Assembly: GCF_963678635.1 (NCBI RefSeq)
Contig: NC_087069.1
Coordinates: 23,485,549 to 23,549,548 of the forward strand
Direction: 5' to 3'
DNA: 64,000 nucleotides
Source: Symsagittifera roscoffensis
Taxonomy: Eukaryota > Xenacoelomorpha > Acoela > Convolutidae
This document shows, one piece after another, positions 8,277 to 18,642 of the stretch (position 1 is the first letter of the stretch; the number at the start of each line of letters is the position of its first letter). Made by a program: the position numbers and the translations under genes. Under the pieces are notes generated by a model, which saw only the letters and a list, made by a program, of their open reading frames with translations, was not told where the DNA came from and searched no databases.

Positions 8277-8723
8277 TTATTTTTGTTTGTCAAATGATCC
8301 GGGGTATGGTGAGATTTTTATACTTTAGGCTAATTAAAATCTTCATTTTGTTACTTTAGGCTAAGTTATTAAATTTGTTTTGGGGGTATTCGTGGTCTGA
8401 GTTGGGGAAATATTGTTGATCTTTGGGTTATTAGATAAGGGAGGGGTACGGTATTATGGTGATATTTATTTTAACTGTCAAGTTGGAGTGGTTTGCTTAT
8501 TTTTGACCTGGAGGTTGTAAAGTTATAGTTAGAGATGTGCCTGGAGTTCTAGATTATTCGTCTAATTGATCTTAGTTTGAGTTAGAGAAGGTGGCGGATT
8601 GGATGAATCCTATTGGTCTATTTTGAACTAGAATTATTGCGTACTTGTGAGCATGTTATTTTGAAAAAATGAAATGAAAAATGTTACGGAGGTTTCAAGA
8701 TTGTGAAGTATAAAATCTTAAAA
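8277..8723 (-). other. Non-coding gap between Gag-Pol and accessory region
   Basis: About 450 bp of AT-rich sequence carries stops in every minus frame. It includes a direct repeat of TTACTTTAGGCTAA-like sequence near 8321-8365. No gene is seen. Confidence 0.5.
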
Positions 8724-11700
8724 TTACTTTTTAAATTCTACTTTCTTTAATATTTTAGATTGGGGGATGAACATTTTGTAGTTTTTACGTGGTTGATTTC
8801 GGAGTCTTGTTGTTTTCCTATGTTCAGATTTGTCTATTTCTTCTTGGGGTATTATTTGTTCTGTCATTTTTCTATTTTTTCTTTGTTTTGGAGATTCTTT
8901 ATGGTTTTGTGTATTGTTTTTGGTGGCGGTTGGTTTTGTGTTTTGATTTTCGGTGGGTTTATCATTTTGTTCTGTGTTTTTCAGATGTGGTTCATTTTGA
9001 ATGATTTTTAATCCTGTGAAAGAATATAATTGGGTTAATTCGCGGAGTGCGTATTCTTTTGGGTAATAAGGTAATAGGTTGTTTCGATGTTGAACGATTT
9101 CTTTTTTATTTGAGTCGGTAATTTTATATGTGACATCAGTGGGTTTTGCAATTATTTGGTAGGGTCCTTTTCGGAGGGGTTGTAATTTTTTAGAAATTCC
9201 TTTTTGAGTATTAAAATTAGGTATTAAAACAAATGTTCCAATTTTTAAATCGGAAGCTGGTGTAAAACGTGAATTGATTTGTTCATTTATGTTCTGTCTT
9301 TGTAATAACTTTTTCGTTATTTTTTGGTAAATTTCATTGTGTTTCTTATCTCTATTTAAAATCCATTCGGTGTGTGTACCGGAGGCTAATTTAAGAATTT
9401 GTGGGTGATGAAAATGATCTTCATCGTGTGTATGTAAAGGTAGGTTATAACAAATTGAGTCTTTAGTTGGTTGACAATAACCTTGTGCGTTTTTATGGGA
9501 ATTTGCTGTAAACATTATTGGTTTGCGTGGCTTTTGGTTGAAAACCATTTCATATGGTGACATTCCTAAAGTTGTTGTGATTTGTGAATTATATGCTAAG
9601 GGAAATAATTTTACATCTGCTGACCATTCGGTATATTTTGTATCATTTCCGTTGATGATACATCTAAGATATTCTTGTAGTGAACGGTTCATACCTTCGA
9701 CTAAGCCGTTTGTCCAAGGTGCATGAGATGTACGTGGTTTGTGTTTAATGTTATATAAATGACATAGTGTTATTATTTCATTATTTATGAATTCTGTACC
9801 GTTGTCTGTAACTAAAATTTCTGGTAGTCCGAATTTTGCTATCCAGTGTTCATAGAGTGTTGTGTAAGCGTAATAAGCGTTACAATGTGGTACTGGGTTA
9901 AGTGCTACATAATGTGTAAATTCGTCAACAATTACCATAATGTAGGAGTTTCCTTCTGATGAGGGTGAAATTGGGCCTTTAGTATCAAATGAGATACGGT
10001 GATTAAAGTACAAACTTTGTCCTTTAAAATCTTGTTTTTGTGCTATTTGTTTTTGATTTGGGTAAGGTTTATTCAGTTGACATACTATACAATCATTGCA
10101 TAGTACTTTTATCCAAATCGGTGCATTTGGGAAGTAAAAATTTTGTATAAAATTTGAATATGTTTTTTCTGATCCAGAGTGTCCTTTAATATTTTGTGTA
10201 TGTGAAATATTAAAAGCTATAAGAATCATACTTATAGGGAGACAGGGAACTGTAGATTCATTTAGGTTATACTCTAAAAGGTCTGTTTTTTCGTTAATTG
10301 TTGTGTTGTTAAATTTGCGAAAGTATCGGAGGAGTGTTTTGTTTCCTAGAATGGTTGAATCTGCTTTGATAGGTTTAGTTTTATATTTGTGCCATGATTT
10401 CAGTTGTCGAATTATTGGGTCAAGATTTTGATATTGTTTCAGTGTTGAAATTGTAATCGTATCTGTTGGGGGGAGGAAAATGTTTTCGATTTCTAATTTA
10501 GATAAGGGTATTGTATCAAGTGGGTCATGGAGGTCAAAAACTTGATTTATTGTGTATTTTGAATCATTTGTTTGTGGTCCTGATAAATTTATTTTATCAG
10601 TTAAATCTTCTTTTTCGATTAATGGAAAATGGTTTTTCTTAGGTAGGTGTTGTTTTGTTCGTTTTTGTTGGGTGTTACTTTTTATCCATTGAGAATATGG
10701 GATTGGTTTGAAAGTTGATGTTCCAAGTAGATCAACTTCATAATGATTATTTTGACAATCTAAATAAAGTGGGAAATGTTGTAAGTTATTTATTTGTGAT
10801 TGTTCAATATCAGTTTTTACTGCATATTTGCATTCTAATCGAGGTGATGTTTCGTTTTCTGCAAGGTAGAATTTTATGTTTTTGGGTATTTCAACTGTTG
10901 TTTTTCGTGTAAGTAATTCAGGTGGTGTATTTCGACTTAAGGTGTCTGGTAATGCAAGATTTTTTCCTGCAGTCCAAACTATATGTAAGTTTGGAAACTT
11001 CATTAGAATTAATTGAAATCTGTAAACTCGGTGGTTTGGGTTAGATTTTTGTGTGAAAAGAAAAATGATTGGTTTGTGGTCTGTGAATAAAACTGTGGGA
11101 TGTTTTGATCCAAGTATCAGAAATTCATATTCTGTAAGTGTATAGATTATGGCTGTACATTCTCTCATTAGGGTTGAGAGTCGTAGCTCTGCTTGAGTGA
11201 ATAATCGGGAGTTTGCTGATATAAGGTTCATTTTGTTTGTACCATTATGTGATTGTAATAATGCTGCGCCGATGCCAAAGTTCGAAGCATCGCACATTGC
11301 ATAAAATGGTTGATCAGGGTCTGGAATTGTATTTGAAATTTGTTCAGTTAAAAGTTTCTTTATTTCTTCGAATCGTGCTTGATGTTCTGTATTCCATTCA
11401 AAGTTATTTTGTTGTCTGAGGATGTTATAAAATGGTCGTAGATATAATTGCATTTTATAAACATATTTACTTAAAAAGTTTAACATTCCAAGGAATTCTT
11501 GGATTTTCTTTTTATTTGTTGGTGGTTGAAGTTTTTGAATAGCGTCAATGCGTGATTTCAGTGGAGTGATTGTTTTTCTTTCTATGTTATGTCCTAAGAA
11601 TTTAACTCTTGTCAAAAAGAAGTGTGATTTATCGGGGGCGGCCTTCAGATTTTCGTTCTGAAGTATTTGGTGATATTTTTCTAAAACACTGAACATTTCG

Positions 11701-14700
11701 TCTTTTGTTTGTGATTGCATAAAAACATCGTCTAAATAGGTGATTGCGTTTTTCTTGAGTATTAGTGGTCTAAAAATTTTGCTCATAAAAGCTGAAAATG
11801 CTGCTGGTCCTATGGATATTCCATAGAATAAGCGGTTGAATTCATATTGTTGGTTTCCGATAACAAATTGTGTTAAACGTCGTGATTGTTCATCTAGTGG
11901 CATTTGATTGTATGCACTATTCATATCGGCGGTTGTGAAGTATTTGCCATTTATTTTTGTTAAAATAACTTGTATTGGTTCAATGGGCCAATTACATTTT
12001 GATTCATCTATGAGTGAATTGAGGTATCTAGCGTCGAGAACGATTTTTAATGATTCTCCTTTAGCTAGAATGATAACGGGGTTGATGAATGTGTTGCCTT
12101 TTGGTTGTTCTTCTTTATTAACTGGTGATATAATATTGTATTGTTCTAAAATATCGAGTAATCTGTTTACTTTATCATGTAAGTGAATTGGTACTTTACT
12201 TGCTCTCTGTTTTTTGAAAACTGCGTCTGGTTTTAACGGGAGATGTAGTGATGAACTGATTTTGCCAACATCGAATTTTGATGTTGCATAGACTGATGAA
12301 TATTTAATTAGCTGTTTGGCTAATTTCTCGAATTCGTCTTGTGTTATTTGTGAATGTTGGAAATTAAACATTGTTAAAAATTTTTGTTGGTCCTCTGTAT
12401 AGTTACTTATGTTGAACGTAGGTTTGAAATATGGAGTTTTTGTGAAATAATCCGTATTTCTGTTTTCGTTACTTATTATATTATTTATAGATAATTCTTC
12501 ATTAAGAATTGTAGATTGGCAAATATCTAGTAATTGGAGTATATTATTTACGCGATAGGCTTTTTCGTGTATTGGTGATATTGTAGCGTTGGTTTCACAA
12601 TATCCTAAAAGTCCTAAAGGTAATGTTACTTGGTAAGGTGTATTATTATAGACATGTAAGGAAATGATATCGGAATTCGAATTTTTCAAATATTTTATTG
12701 AAGAGATTGTGATTTTGAAAAATTTATGAATAGGTTTGAATTCAAAATCTGACATATAAAATTTTTGTTTGTTTTGTTCTTTATCATATTGGTGAACTTG
12801 TTTGATTGAAAAATTATAGATGTTTCCTGATAGTGGTTTCAGGTGTTTTCTTTGTTGGTTAAATATCGGATAAAATTTTGAAAAGAATGGTGGTTGTTTA
12901 TTTAATCTTTGAAAAAATGTTAAGGATGTTTCTTTTGTTTTTGTATATTTATCTTTGATTAATATTTTACTATTTAGTATATTAATTGTTGGTATATACT
13001 TCGAAATAAATGGTATTCCAATGATATTATATTTAATATCAGTGATATGAAATATTTGTTTAAATGGCTTATTTAAAATTTTGCTTTGCTCCATTGTTCT
13101 GGTAGGGAGGAGAAATAATTGGATTTTCCCGTAGTTTATCAATGTTGATCCTTGTGCTGTTGCTAGCTTACTGGAGGTTTCAAGAGGTGTTAGCTTTGGA
13201 TGTAAAGTCTTTATTTCATTCCATGTGGGAATGTTTATTATGTTTGATTCTGCTCCTGAATCAATTAAAAAATCGATTTCAAGGTCTGGTGGTTGAAATT
13301 CTTTATTTCTTGGGCTTTCTAAGAGAAATGGTATTGTCCAAATTTTTTCTTTGGGTTGTTCTTTTTGTATATTTTGATAAATGTGGTTTGTATTCAAGCA
13401 TTTTGTTTTGGTATTTTTATTGGTTTGATTTGTAGTGTTTATCTCATTTGTTTCTTGCGTCGTTGGTGTGGAATTTATGGGTGTAGTGTAATTATTTTGA
13501 AGAAATTCTGATTGATTTTCATATATATGTGATGGAAAGGGTTGTTCATATATGACAGATTCATAGTCATTTTCGACTTTTATCATATTGATAGCAAGAG
13601 TGTTTTCAGTATCACTTTCTGAATCTGATGATGTACAGTTTATTTGATTGAGTTGTAACGTATCAGTTACTGTGTCATCAATACCTGGAGGGTCTGATGT
13701 TGTTTCTGGGTTAGCTTGTACTTGATTGATTTGTCTTTGATGTTTAGGTGTACTGCTTCTGTGACGATTATTAGAATTATTATAGTTATTATTATTCCTA
13801 TGTGGTGATTGGGAATAATTTCTATAACGATTATTATAACTTGGGTGTCGATTTTGTGAATTATTTCGCGATCTGTTTTGGTAATTATTGTTTGGTCTGT
13901 TATAGTTCGATCTATTATATGAGTTATTCCTTGATCGATTGTTCGGGTAATTCTGGTTTCGGTTGTTTGAATAACTTCTATTTCGATTATAGGAGTAGTT
14001 TTTATTCCTATTGTATGATGAATTTCGTGATTGGTTGTTTGGATAGTAGTTATTTCTTGATTGGGAATTAGATCTAGAAACAAATCGTTGTGTATTTGAA
14101 TTTGATCTGGAGTAGTTATTTCTACTATTTGGTCTATTGTAGTAATTTTGTGATGGATTATACGTGTTTCTTCGTTCTGGTGATCTTCCTCTATAACTTG
14201 AGTTATATGGTGATTGATTTCTTGTATAATTTGTATTGTTCGGGAGTGGTTTTCCTGAACTGTTGTTGCTGTGAACTGTTTTGTTCGGTAGATTTTGATC
14301 TTTTTTCATGTATTGATAGAATGATTTATTTAGTTCTTTGTATTTTTGAGGTTTATTTTGACTATCTTGCTGTTTTTGTCTACATTCGGAAATACTATGT
14401 CCGTATCGTCGGCAATAATTACACCATTTTTTGAAAGATGGTTTGCCTTTAAAGTTCGGGTTCTTTTCGTAAATATTGAGTATTTCAGTGATTTTTTCAA
14501 CGAGGTCTGTTTCTGATTCCTGTATATTATTAATATTAGTGGAAGTCGTTTCAATTTTGTTAACGTATTGTAATTTCAGATTTTCCGTTTCTTCTAGTTT
14601 CATCGTGATTTCTGCTTGTTCTAATTTGTCTACTAGTTTTCGAAAATCTAAATCGGGTTCTCGAATTGAAGAAGGATGGGATGCTCTCTTTTTTATTGCT

Positions 14701-16946
14701 ATTTTCCTTAATTGTGGTGTTAAGGTCATCATTAAGATTTCTGTCATCTTTGTATTTTTATAGTCATGTGTATTTAGTGAATATGCTTTTCGAACTAGTG
14801 TTTCGATTCGTACTGCTATTTGCTTGATGGTTTCGTTTGGTAATCTACGAATTTCATTACATAAAACTCTTTGTTGTTGTTTGTTTCTTTCGGAGTCAAA
14901 CATTTTTGAAAATTCTTGTGTAAATCTTTTCCAGTTTGATTTTATTTCTAGAGGTAGTACTGAAAACCATTTTTGGGCTGCGCCATCTAAGGTTGTTTGT
15001 ATTAACGCTGTGCGTCGATGTATCCAGTTTTGATGTAGTGGCGTATTAATTGGTTCAGGTCCTATGTTTAAAATCAAATTTGCTGTTACTGCATTTAAGT
15101 AATCTTCTACAGAGTATTCAGGGTCTGTTCCTGTGAAGACCATTAAAGGTTTATTTGATGTTATTGATGATCCACCCATTAGGTATGGATTCATTGTCAT
15201 TTGTAATGATTCTGCTGCATTTGGCATTTGAGAAAAATTTGAAAGTTGGTTCCTTGTTATTTCATGTTGTTGAAGATAATATGGGAGTGGTATTTCATTT
15301 TGCATTTGTGATGGTTGATACGAGTGTGCAGTCATTGGATTTTGTTGTTGAATTGGTTGAAAAGATTGTGTATTAATTGGATTTTGTTGTTGAATTGGTT
15401 GTTGATGTTGTGCATCTATCGGTTGTGGAGAAAAATTTCTATGATTTGTACGTGTTTTCTGTATTCCTTGTCTGCGATATTCTTGAGTATTTGGTGCAAA
15501 TATATCTGGTTGTAAGAAATCGTCATCTGAGGATAAATAATCCATTTGATAAGATGTTTGTTTTTTATTTTTATTCTGTTGAAAAAATGGGTAATTTTCA
15601 CTGCGATCCTGTGGAGGATTTGGTTGAAAATTTTTGGAATTATATTGGGCCGTTGGGTTATCCCAGTTTCGAGGTTTTGTATATTGATTAAAATTTCTTT
15701 GTGGTTGATAATTTGTTTTTGACGGATGTGTATAATTATAATTATGGTCTGCAAAGTTGTTTCTATTGAATGTTTTGCGTGTTTTTGATGGTATTGTCAT
15801 GGGTCTATATGTTTGGTAATCCATATGTGAATATTTAGGGGCAACCGAAGGTTTAACGGTTGACTGTAAGGTTACCTGTGTTTGTGAAGGATTTGTATTT
15901 CTTGGTGTTGTTAAATTTGGGCGTATTGGTGAAATACTTTGTTGTGTAGTTGTTGTGTGTACAATTTCTTCATTTATGAAGTGTGATGGTGTCTGGATAT
16001 CTTGTTGAGTAAGATTCCTAGTTCCATTGAGGTTTTCATTGTGTATAACTGTAGAGTTTAAACTATTATTTTGTGTATCGGGTAAAAATGTATTATAGTT
16101 TAATGGTGTTGCATCAATTGTTAATGGTATTACTCTTACGTAATCTCTTATGTAAGATATTGTACCTATTGCTTGACTTGAGATTGATTGTGGAAAGCTT
16201 ATAAATGCGGGATGAGACCATTCGGGGTCCCAAACATAATCTGATTGTTCTGTGATAGCGGTATCATCGTTCGAATTTTGGGGTCTAAAATTTTTTCTTG
16301 CTTGTGCAATTAAATCAATATTGTGTGTGAAATAATCTATTATGAACCATGCCAAAATTTTTTGTAAATCGTGTTTGGTATGTTGTGAAACGTCGTCTTT
16401 CGTGAAATTTTCTTTAATGATGTTTAAATAACTAGAGAGTAGTGTGATTTCATGTCGTACTCTTAAATGTTTAGATGTTTCTGTCGGTGAGACATTTGTT
16501 AGTGGGATTTCGTTTTCTAATATCGAAATATAACTATATATTATTGCGAAAACTTCATTGGTGAATATGGAGTTTGCTCTTTGTGAGTTATGGTATTGGA
16601 TGCTTTTTATATATTCTGAAAAAACTTTTGAAAATTCTAAATCAAGATCGTCTGTTTGAATAGTATATGTTCTATTATTATGGTTTGGGGAAGTGAATTC
16701 TATAGAGTAGATTCCATACTGCTGTGTTATGTTGCATATATCTTTTAGATAGTGATCTATGATTTGTCTTTTGATTTTTACATCGGGGAACTCTGTTTTA
16801 CATGGACTGATTCCGGGTTCAAATAAATTTACGAGTAAATTTTGACAAAATATGTGTTGTCCTCTATCAGTATCTGCGTCTACTATAAAAGGAAAGATTT
16901 CATCATCATCTGGACTTTCGTCACCTGGGGTGTGCGTTGAACTCAT
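8724..16946 (-). CDS. gag-pol: Gag-Pol polyprotein, 2740 aa, single frame
   Basis: An intact ATG-initiated frame with no Gag/Pol stop or shift. Approximate domains: N-terminal helical region 1-230; Gln/Asn/Pro-rich linker to 580; Retrotrans_gag core 600-760 (GAAQKWF near 655); CCHC knuckle C-x2-C-x4-H-x4-C near 842-855; a strongly Arg/Asn/Ser-rich basic stretch 880-1100; aspartic protease DSGA near 1229; reverse transcriptase about 1590-1800 with TADM and YLDD (near 1736); RNase H with DAS and TDHKP (near 1885 and 1955); integrase zinc domain (HHCC type) near 2255-2290; DDE core with Asp near 2320, TDNG near 2383 and Glu near 2417; GPY/F-like module (KGPYQII) near 2600. All catalytic residues are present. 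At 2740 residues it is far longer than usual Ty3/gypsy polyproteins, mostly in Gag and the C-terminal tail. It should drive packaging, reverse transcription and integration. Confidence 0.95.
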   Translation of the reverse strand: MSSTHTPGDESPDDDEIFPFIVDADTDRGQHIFCQNLLVNLFEPGISPCKTEFPDVKIKRQIIDHYLKDICNITQQYGIYSIEFTSPNHNNRTYTIQTDDLDLEFSKVFSEYIKSIQYHNSQRANSIFTNEVFAIIYSYISILENEIPLTNVSPTETSKHLRVRHEITLLSSYLNIIKENFTKDDVSQHTKHDLQKILAWFIIDYFTHNIDLIAQARKNFRPQNSNDDTAITEQSDYVWDPEWSHPAFISFPQSISSQAIGTISYIRDYVRVIPLTIDATPLNYNTFLPDTQNNSLNSTVIHNENLNGTRNLTQQDIQTPSHFINEEIVHTTTTQQSISPIRPNLTTPRNTNPSQTQVTLQSTVKPSVAPKYSHMDYQTYRPMTIPSKTRKTFNRNNFADHNYNYTHPSKTNYQPQRNFNQYTKPRNWDNPTAQYNSKNFQPNPPQDRSENYPFFQQNKNKKQTSYQMDYLSSDDDFLQPDIFAPNTQEYRRQGIQKTRTNHRNFSPQPIDAQHQQPIQQQNPINTQSFQPIQQQNPMTAHSYQPSQMQNEIPLPYYLQQHEITRNQLSNFSQMPNAAESLQMTMNPYLMGGSSITSNKPLMVFTGTDPEYSVEDYLNAVTANLILNIGPEPINTPLHQNWIHRRTALIQTTLDGAAQKWFSVLPLEIKSNWKRFTQEFSKMFDSERNKQQQRVLCNEIRRLPNETIKQIAVRIETLVRKAYSLNTHDYKNTKMTEILMMTLTPQLRKIAIKKRASHPSSIREPDLDFRKLVDKLEQAEITMKLEETENLKLQYVNKIETTSTNINNIQESETDLVEKITEILNIYEKNPNFKGKPSFKKWCNYCRRYGHSISECRQKQQDSQNKPQKYKELNKSFYQYMKKDQNLPNKTVHSNNSSGKPLPNNTNYTRNQSPYNSSYRGRSPERRNTYNPSQNYYNRPNSRNNYSRSNSNTQRFVSRSNSQSRNNYYPNNQSRNSSYNRNKNYSYNRNRSYSNNRNQNYPNNRSRNNSYNRSNYNRPNNNYQNRSRNNSQNRHPSYNNRYRNYSQSPHRNNNNYNNSNNRHRSSTPKHQRQINQVQANPETTSDPPGIDDTVTDTLQLNQINCTSSDSESDTENTLAINMIKVENDYESVIYEQPFPSHIYENQSEFLQNNYTTPINSTPTTQETNEINTTNQTNKNTKTKCLNTNHIYQNIQKEQPKEKIWTIPFLLESPRNKEFQPPDLEIDFLIDSGAESNIINIPTWNEIKTLHPKLTPLETSSKLATAQGSTLINYGKIQLFLLPTRTMEQSKILNKPFKQIFHITDIKYNIIGIPFISKYIPTINILNSKILIKDKYTKTKETSLTFFQRLNKQPPFFSKFYPIFNQQRKHLKPLSGNIYNFSIKQVHQYDKEQNKQKFYMSDFEFKPIHKFFKITISSIKYLKNSNSDIISLHVYNNTPYQVTLPLGLLGYCETNATISPIHEKAYRVNNILQLLDICQSTILNEELSINNIISNENRNTDYFTKTPYFKPTFNISNYTEDQQKFLTMFNFQHSQITQDEFEKLAKQLIKYSSVYATSKFDVGKISSSLHLPLKPDAVFKKQRASKVPIHLHDKVNRLLDILEQYNIISPVNKEEQPKGNTFINPVIILAKGESLKIVLDARYLNSLIDESKCNWPIEPIQVILTKINGKYFTTADMNSAYNQMPLDEQSRRLTQFVIGNQQYEFNRLFYGISIGPAAFSAFMSKIFRPLILKKNAITYLDDVFMQSQTKDEMFSVLEKYHQILQNENLKAAPDKSHFFLTRVKFLGHNIERKTITPLKSRIDAIQKLQPPTNKKKIQEFLGMLNFLSKYVYKMQLYLRPFYNILRQQNNFEWNTEHQARFEEIKKLLTEQISNTIPDPDQPFYAMCDASNFGIGAALLQSHNGTNKMNLISANSRLFTQAELRLSTLMRECTAIIYTLTEYEFLILGSKHPTVLFTDHKPIIFLFTQKSNPNHRVYRFQLILMKFPNLHIVWTAGKNLALPDTLSRNTPPELLTRKTTVEIPKNIKFYLAENETSPRLECKYAVKTDIEQSQINNLQHFPLYLDCQNNHYEVDLLGTSTFKPIPYSQWIKSNTQQKRTKQHLPKKNHFPLIEKEDLTDKINLSGPQTNDSKYTINQVFDLHDPLDTIPLSKLEIENIFLPPTDTITISTLKQYQNLDPIIRQLKSWHKYKTKPIKADSTILGNKTLLRYFRKFNNTTINEKTDLLEYNLNESTVPCLPISMILIAFNISHTQNIKGHSGSEKTYSNFIQNFYFPNAPIWIKVLCNDCIVCQLNKPYPNQKQIAQKQDFKGQSLYFNHRISFDTKGPISPSSEGNSYIMVIVDEFTHYVALNPVPHCNAYYAYTTLYEHWIAKFGLPEILVTDNGTEFINNEIITLCHLYNIKHKPRTSHAPWTNGLVEGMNRSLQEYLRCIINGNDTKYTEWSADVKLFPLAYNSQITTTLGMSPYEMVFNQKPRKPIMFTANSHKNAQGYCQPTKDSICYNLPLHTHDEDHFHHPQILKLASGTHTEWILNRDKKHNEIYQKITKKLLQRQNINEQINSRFTPASDLKIGTFVLIPNFNTQKGISKKLQPLRKGPYQIIAKPTDVTYKITDSNKKEIVQHRNNLLPYYPKEYALRELTQLYSFTGLKIIQNEPHLKNTEQNDKPTENQNTKPTATKNNTQNHKESPKQRKNRKMTEQIIPQEEIDKSEHRKTTRLRNQPRKNYKMFIPQSKILKKVEFKK

Positions 16947-17388
16947 TTTTCCGTTCGATGACTGTTAATATGTAATTATTAATGTGTCGAATTGGTTGAT
17001 TCCAATTGTATAAATGTACTGGTTTGTGTTTGTACTGTTTTTTTATTCTTCTTTTTCCTCTTTGTGATGAATTTGAAGTTGTTTCTGAGTCAGAAAAATA
17101 TAATTGATCGTGTTGTGGGTAATTTTTATCTATTGATTCTTTTAATTTGTAGAGTTCGTCTAAACTGTTGGTTTCTGATTCTGAAAATGCGTTTCGATTT
17201 TTTGAAAATCTTTTTCGTGTTATTTGTCTTTGTTTAGTTATTATTTTTCTCTTTAGTGTTTGTCGTTTTGTGCGAATGTATCCAACTGTTTGTGTATGAG
17301 GTGTGATTACAAGGTCGTATTTTTTGTTATCTATTTCACAATTGTGTAAAATGATTGTTTGTTTATTTCCTAGGTTTTTAAATGACAT
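16921..17388 (-). CDS. Basic accessory ORF upstream of Gag-Pol, 155 aa
   Basis: It has an ATG at 17386-17388 and overlaps the start of Gag-Pol by 26 nt in another frame. Residues 40-65 are very rich in Lys and Arg. Two acidic/serine clusters (FSESET, YFSDSET) follow, then a second basic block (RGKRRIKKQYKHK). There is no membrane segment and no known domain. The composition suggests an RNA-binding or nuclear protein. A regulatory role is inference only. As the first sizeable ORF in the leader it would be translated from full-length RNA, and Gag-Pol would then need leaky scanning or reinitiation. Confidence 0.55.
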   Translation of the reverse strand: MSFKNLGNKQTIILHNCEIDNKKYDLVITPHTQTVGYIRTKRQTLKRKIITKQRQITRKRFSKNRNAFSESETNSLDELYKLKESIDKNYPQHDQLYFSDSETTSNSSQRGKRRIKKQYKHKPVHLYNWNQPIRHINNYILTVIERKNEFNAHPR

Positions 17389-17905
17389 AAGGTTTAGGAT
17401 GACGGATGCAAAAGGTTGTTAAATGATTTCTATTTTCCTAAACTGTTAGTTCTTACGATTTTTTGGTTAGCTTAACCTGGGTCTATTTGTTCAGGGTTGG
17501 AGAGAAAAGTATATCGATTCCGAAGAATGATTTTTACTTTCTCGTGACTAGTATAAGCTAAGGTGTTAACTTACTTAATCTTACTTAGGGATAGTGATTG
17601 TGTTCAAGGGTTGGAGAATAGTAAATCGATCCACAAGGTTCAGGTATAATTAGAACGCGAGTAGTTCGTTAGATACTATTTTAAACTTACTAAGTCTAAG
17701 ATTTATCCTGGGTCTGGTAAGAGGGGGGGTCAAGTGAAGGATGATTAACCGAAGTTCTTCACTGTTTATCCTAATTTGAATGATTAGTTTTGTTTTAAAA
17801 ATTTCTATTAGTCTTGGGTCTTTAGAAAGGGTTGGGTAGTGAATCGACGTTTGAGGTCGTTAGACACTAATTAAGTGGGTGGGGGAGAACAAAGTTGTTC
17901 TGTTT

Positions 17906-17990
17906 GATCCAAGGATAAGCCTTGATGATCAAATTTGAAATTTAATTAAGTAGAAAATGATTTAAGATCCAAGGATAAGCCTTGATGATC
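17906..17990. repeat. 25-bp exact direct repeat, two copies, in leader
   Basis: The unit runs GATCCAAGGATAAGCCTTGA plus TGATC. It occurs at 17906-17930 and 17966-17990, 60 bp apart. Each unit holds the short palindrome AAGG...CCTT and GATC at both ends. Confidence 0.85.
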
Positions 17991-18320
17991 TGGTTTTAAA
18001 ATTAAGTGACTTTAAGTTTTAATAAAATTTTAGATGTGTGTAAAGGAAAGATTTAGTGTTTTGATGATATTAGTGAGTTGATGATTGCTGTTATGTTTTA
18101 GGTGATGAAGCTGGAACAACAAGATGATTTATGATTACTAACCATTTATTGTCATGCTACTAATTTTTATTTTTATTTTCCAATAAATATTTTTCAAACA
18201 TGTTTTGTATAATACTGCAGAGTTTTAGGAAAACGATCTCAGATCTTTTTATCAATCGTTATTGTATAATATTAATCTTGTTTAGCGCCTGAAATGATTT
18301 TGAAGATTAACTTCAAGGTT

Positions 18321-18554
18321 TTATGTTTGCAAATGGAAATCTAAATTCATTGCAAGTAGTATTCGAAATATAAAAGTTTGTTCTGGCTTTTGCCGAACTA
18401 TCATATAACTATACGGCAAGTTTCTACTTTGTCGTATGTCGTCTTTGGTTCGATGTCTTCTTCCAATTCCGGGTAGTTCTATTATGGTTCGGAATATTGG
18501 CTCTGATCTATTGAGTCGGAGAGACATTTCAATTAAATTATTGTCGTATAACAT
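18321..18554 (-). CDS. Possible leader ORF, 77 aa
   Basis: This is the first ATG frame after the primer site (ATG 18552-18554, TAA at 18321). It is Arg-rich (GIGRRHRTKDD) with no recognised domain. It could be a real small ORF, an upstream regulatory ORF or chance. It is included because it lies inside an otherwise compact element. Confidence 0.25.
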   Translation of the reverse strand: MLYDNNLIEMSLRLNRSEPIFRTIIELPGIGRRHRTKDDIRQSRNLPYSYMIVRQKPEQTFIFRILLAMNLDFHLQT

Positions 18555-18622
18555 TTTGTAAATGTTTTTGTCTAATTTCTAATCTAATTTTGGTTAATTC
18601 TAATCTAGTAAGGTCTTGTTCG

Positions 18623-18640
18623 AGACTTATGGTCGCACCA
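18623..18640 (-). other. Candidate tRNA primer-binding site
   Basis: Two bases inside the 5' LTR the minus strand reads TGGTGCGACCATAAGTCT, starting with the TGG that pairs with a tRNA CCA end. The plus strand continues upstream with TTCGAGA, which looks like a T-loop. The match to a tRNA 3' end may therefore be longer than the usual 18 nt. I could not assign the tRNA species. Confidence 0.6.
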
Positions 18641-18642
18641 GA

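Larger units (their letters stand above)
17389..18622 (-). other. 5' leader of giant element with internal repeats
   Basis: A 1.2-kb leader lies between the primer site and the first ORF. It carries a 25-bp exact direct repeat (17906-17930 and 17966-17990). It also carries an imperfect repeated block (GGGTTGGAGA... then ATCGAT) near 17480, 17608 and 17820. Three GTAAGT/GTAAGA donor-like hexamers lie on the minus strand near 17571-17695, all with a poor -1 base. Gypsy is known to hold an insulator of repeated factor sites in the same position, so these repeats deserve a look. Confidence 0.55.

Noticed and set aside
13667-14083. 138-aa minus-strand ORF rich in Ile and Thr
   Set aside because: It is the shifted-frame shadow of the Arg/Asn-rich repeat part of Gag-Pol.
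16910-16946. Splice donor CCAG/GTGACG seven codons into Gag as the common leader for Env and the 378-codon frame
   Set aside because: Its phase (one base after a codon) does not match the phase-0 acceptor of the 378-codon frame or the Env acceptor at 6592-6596.
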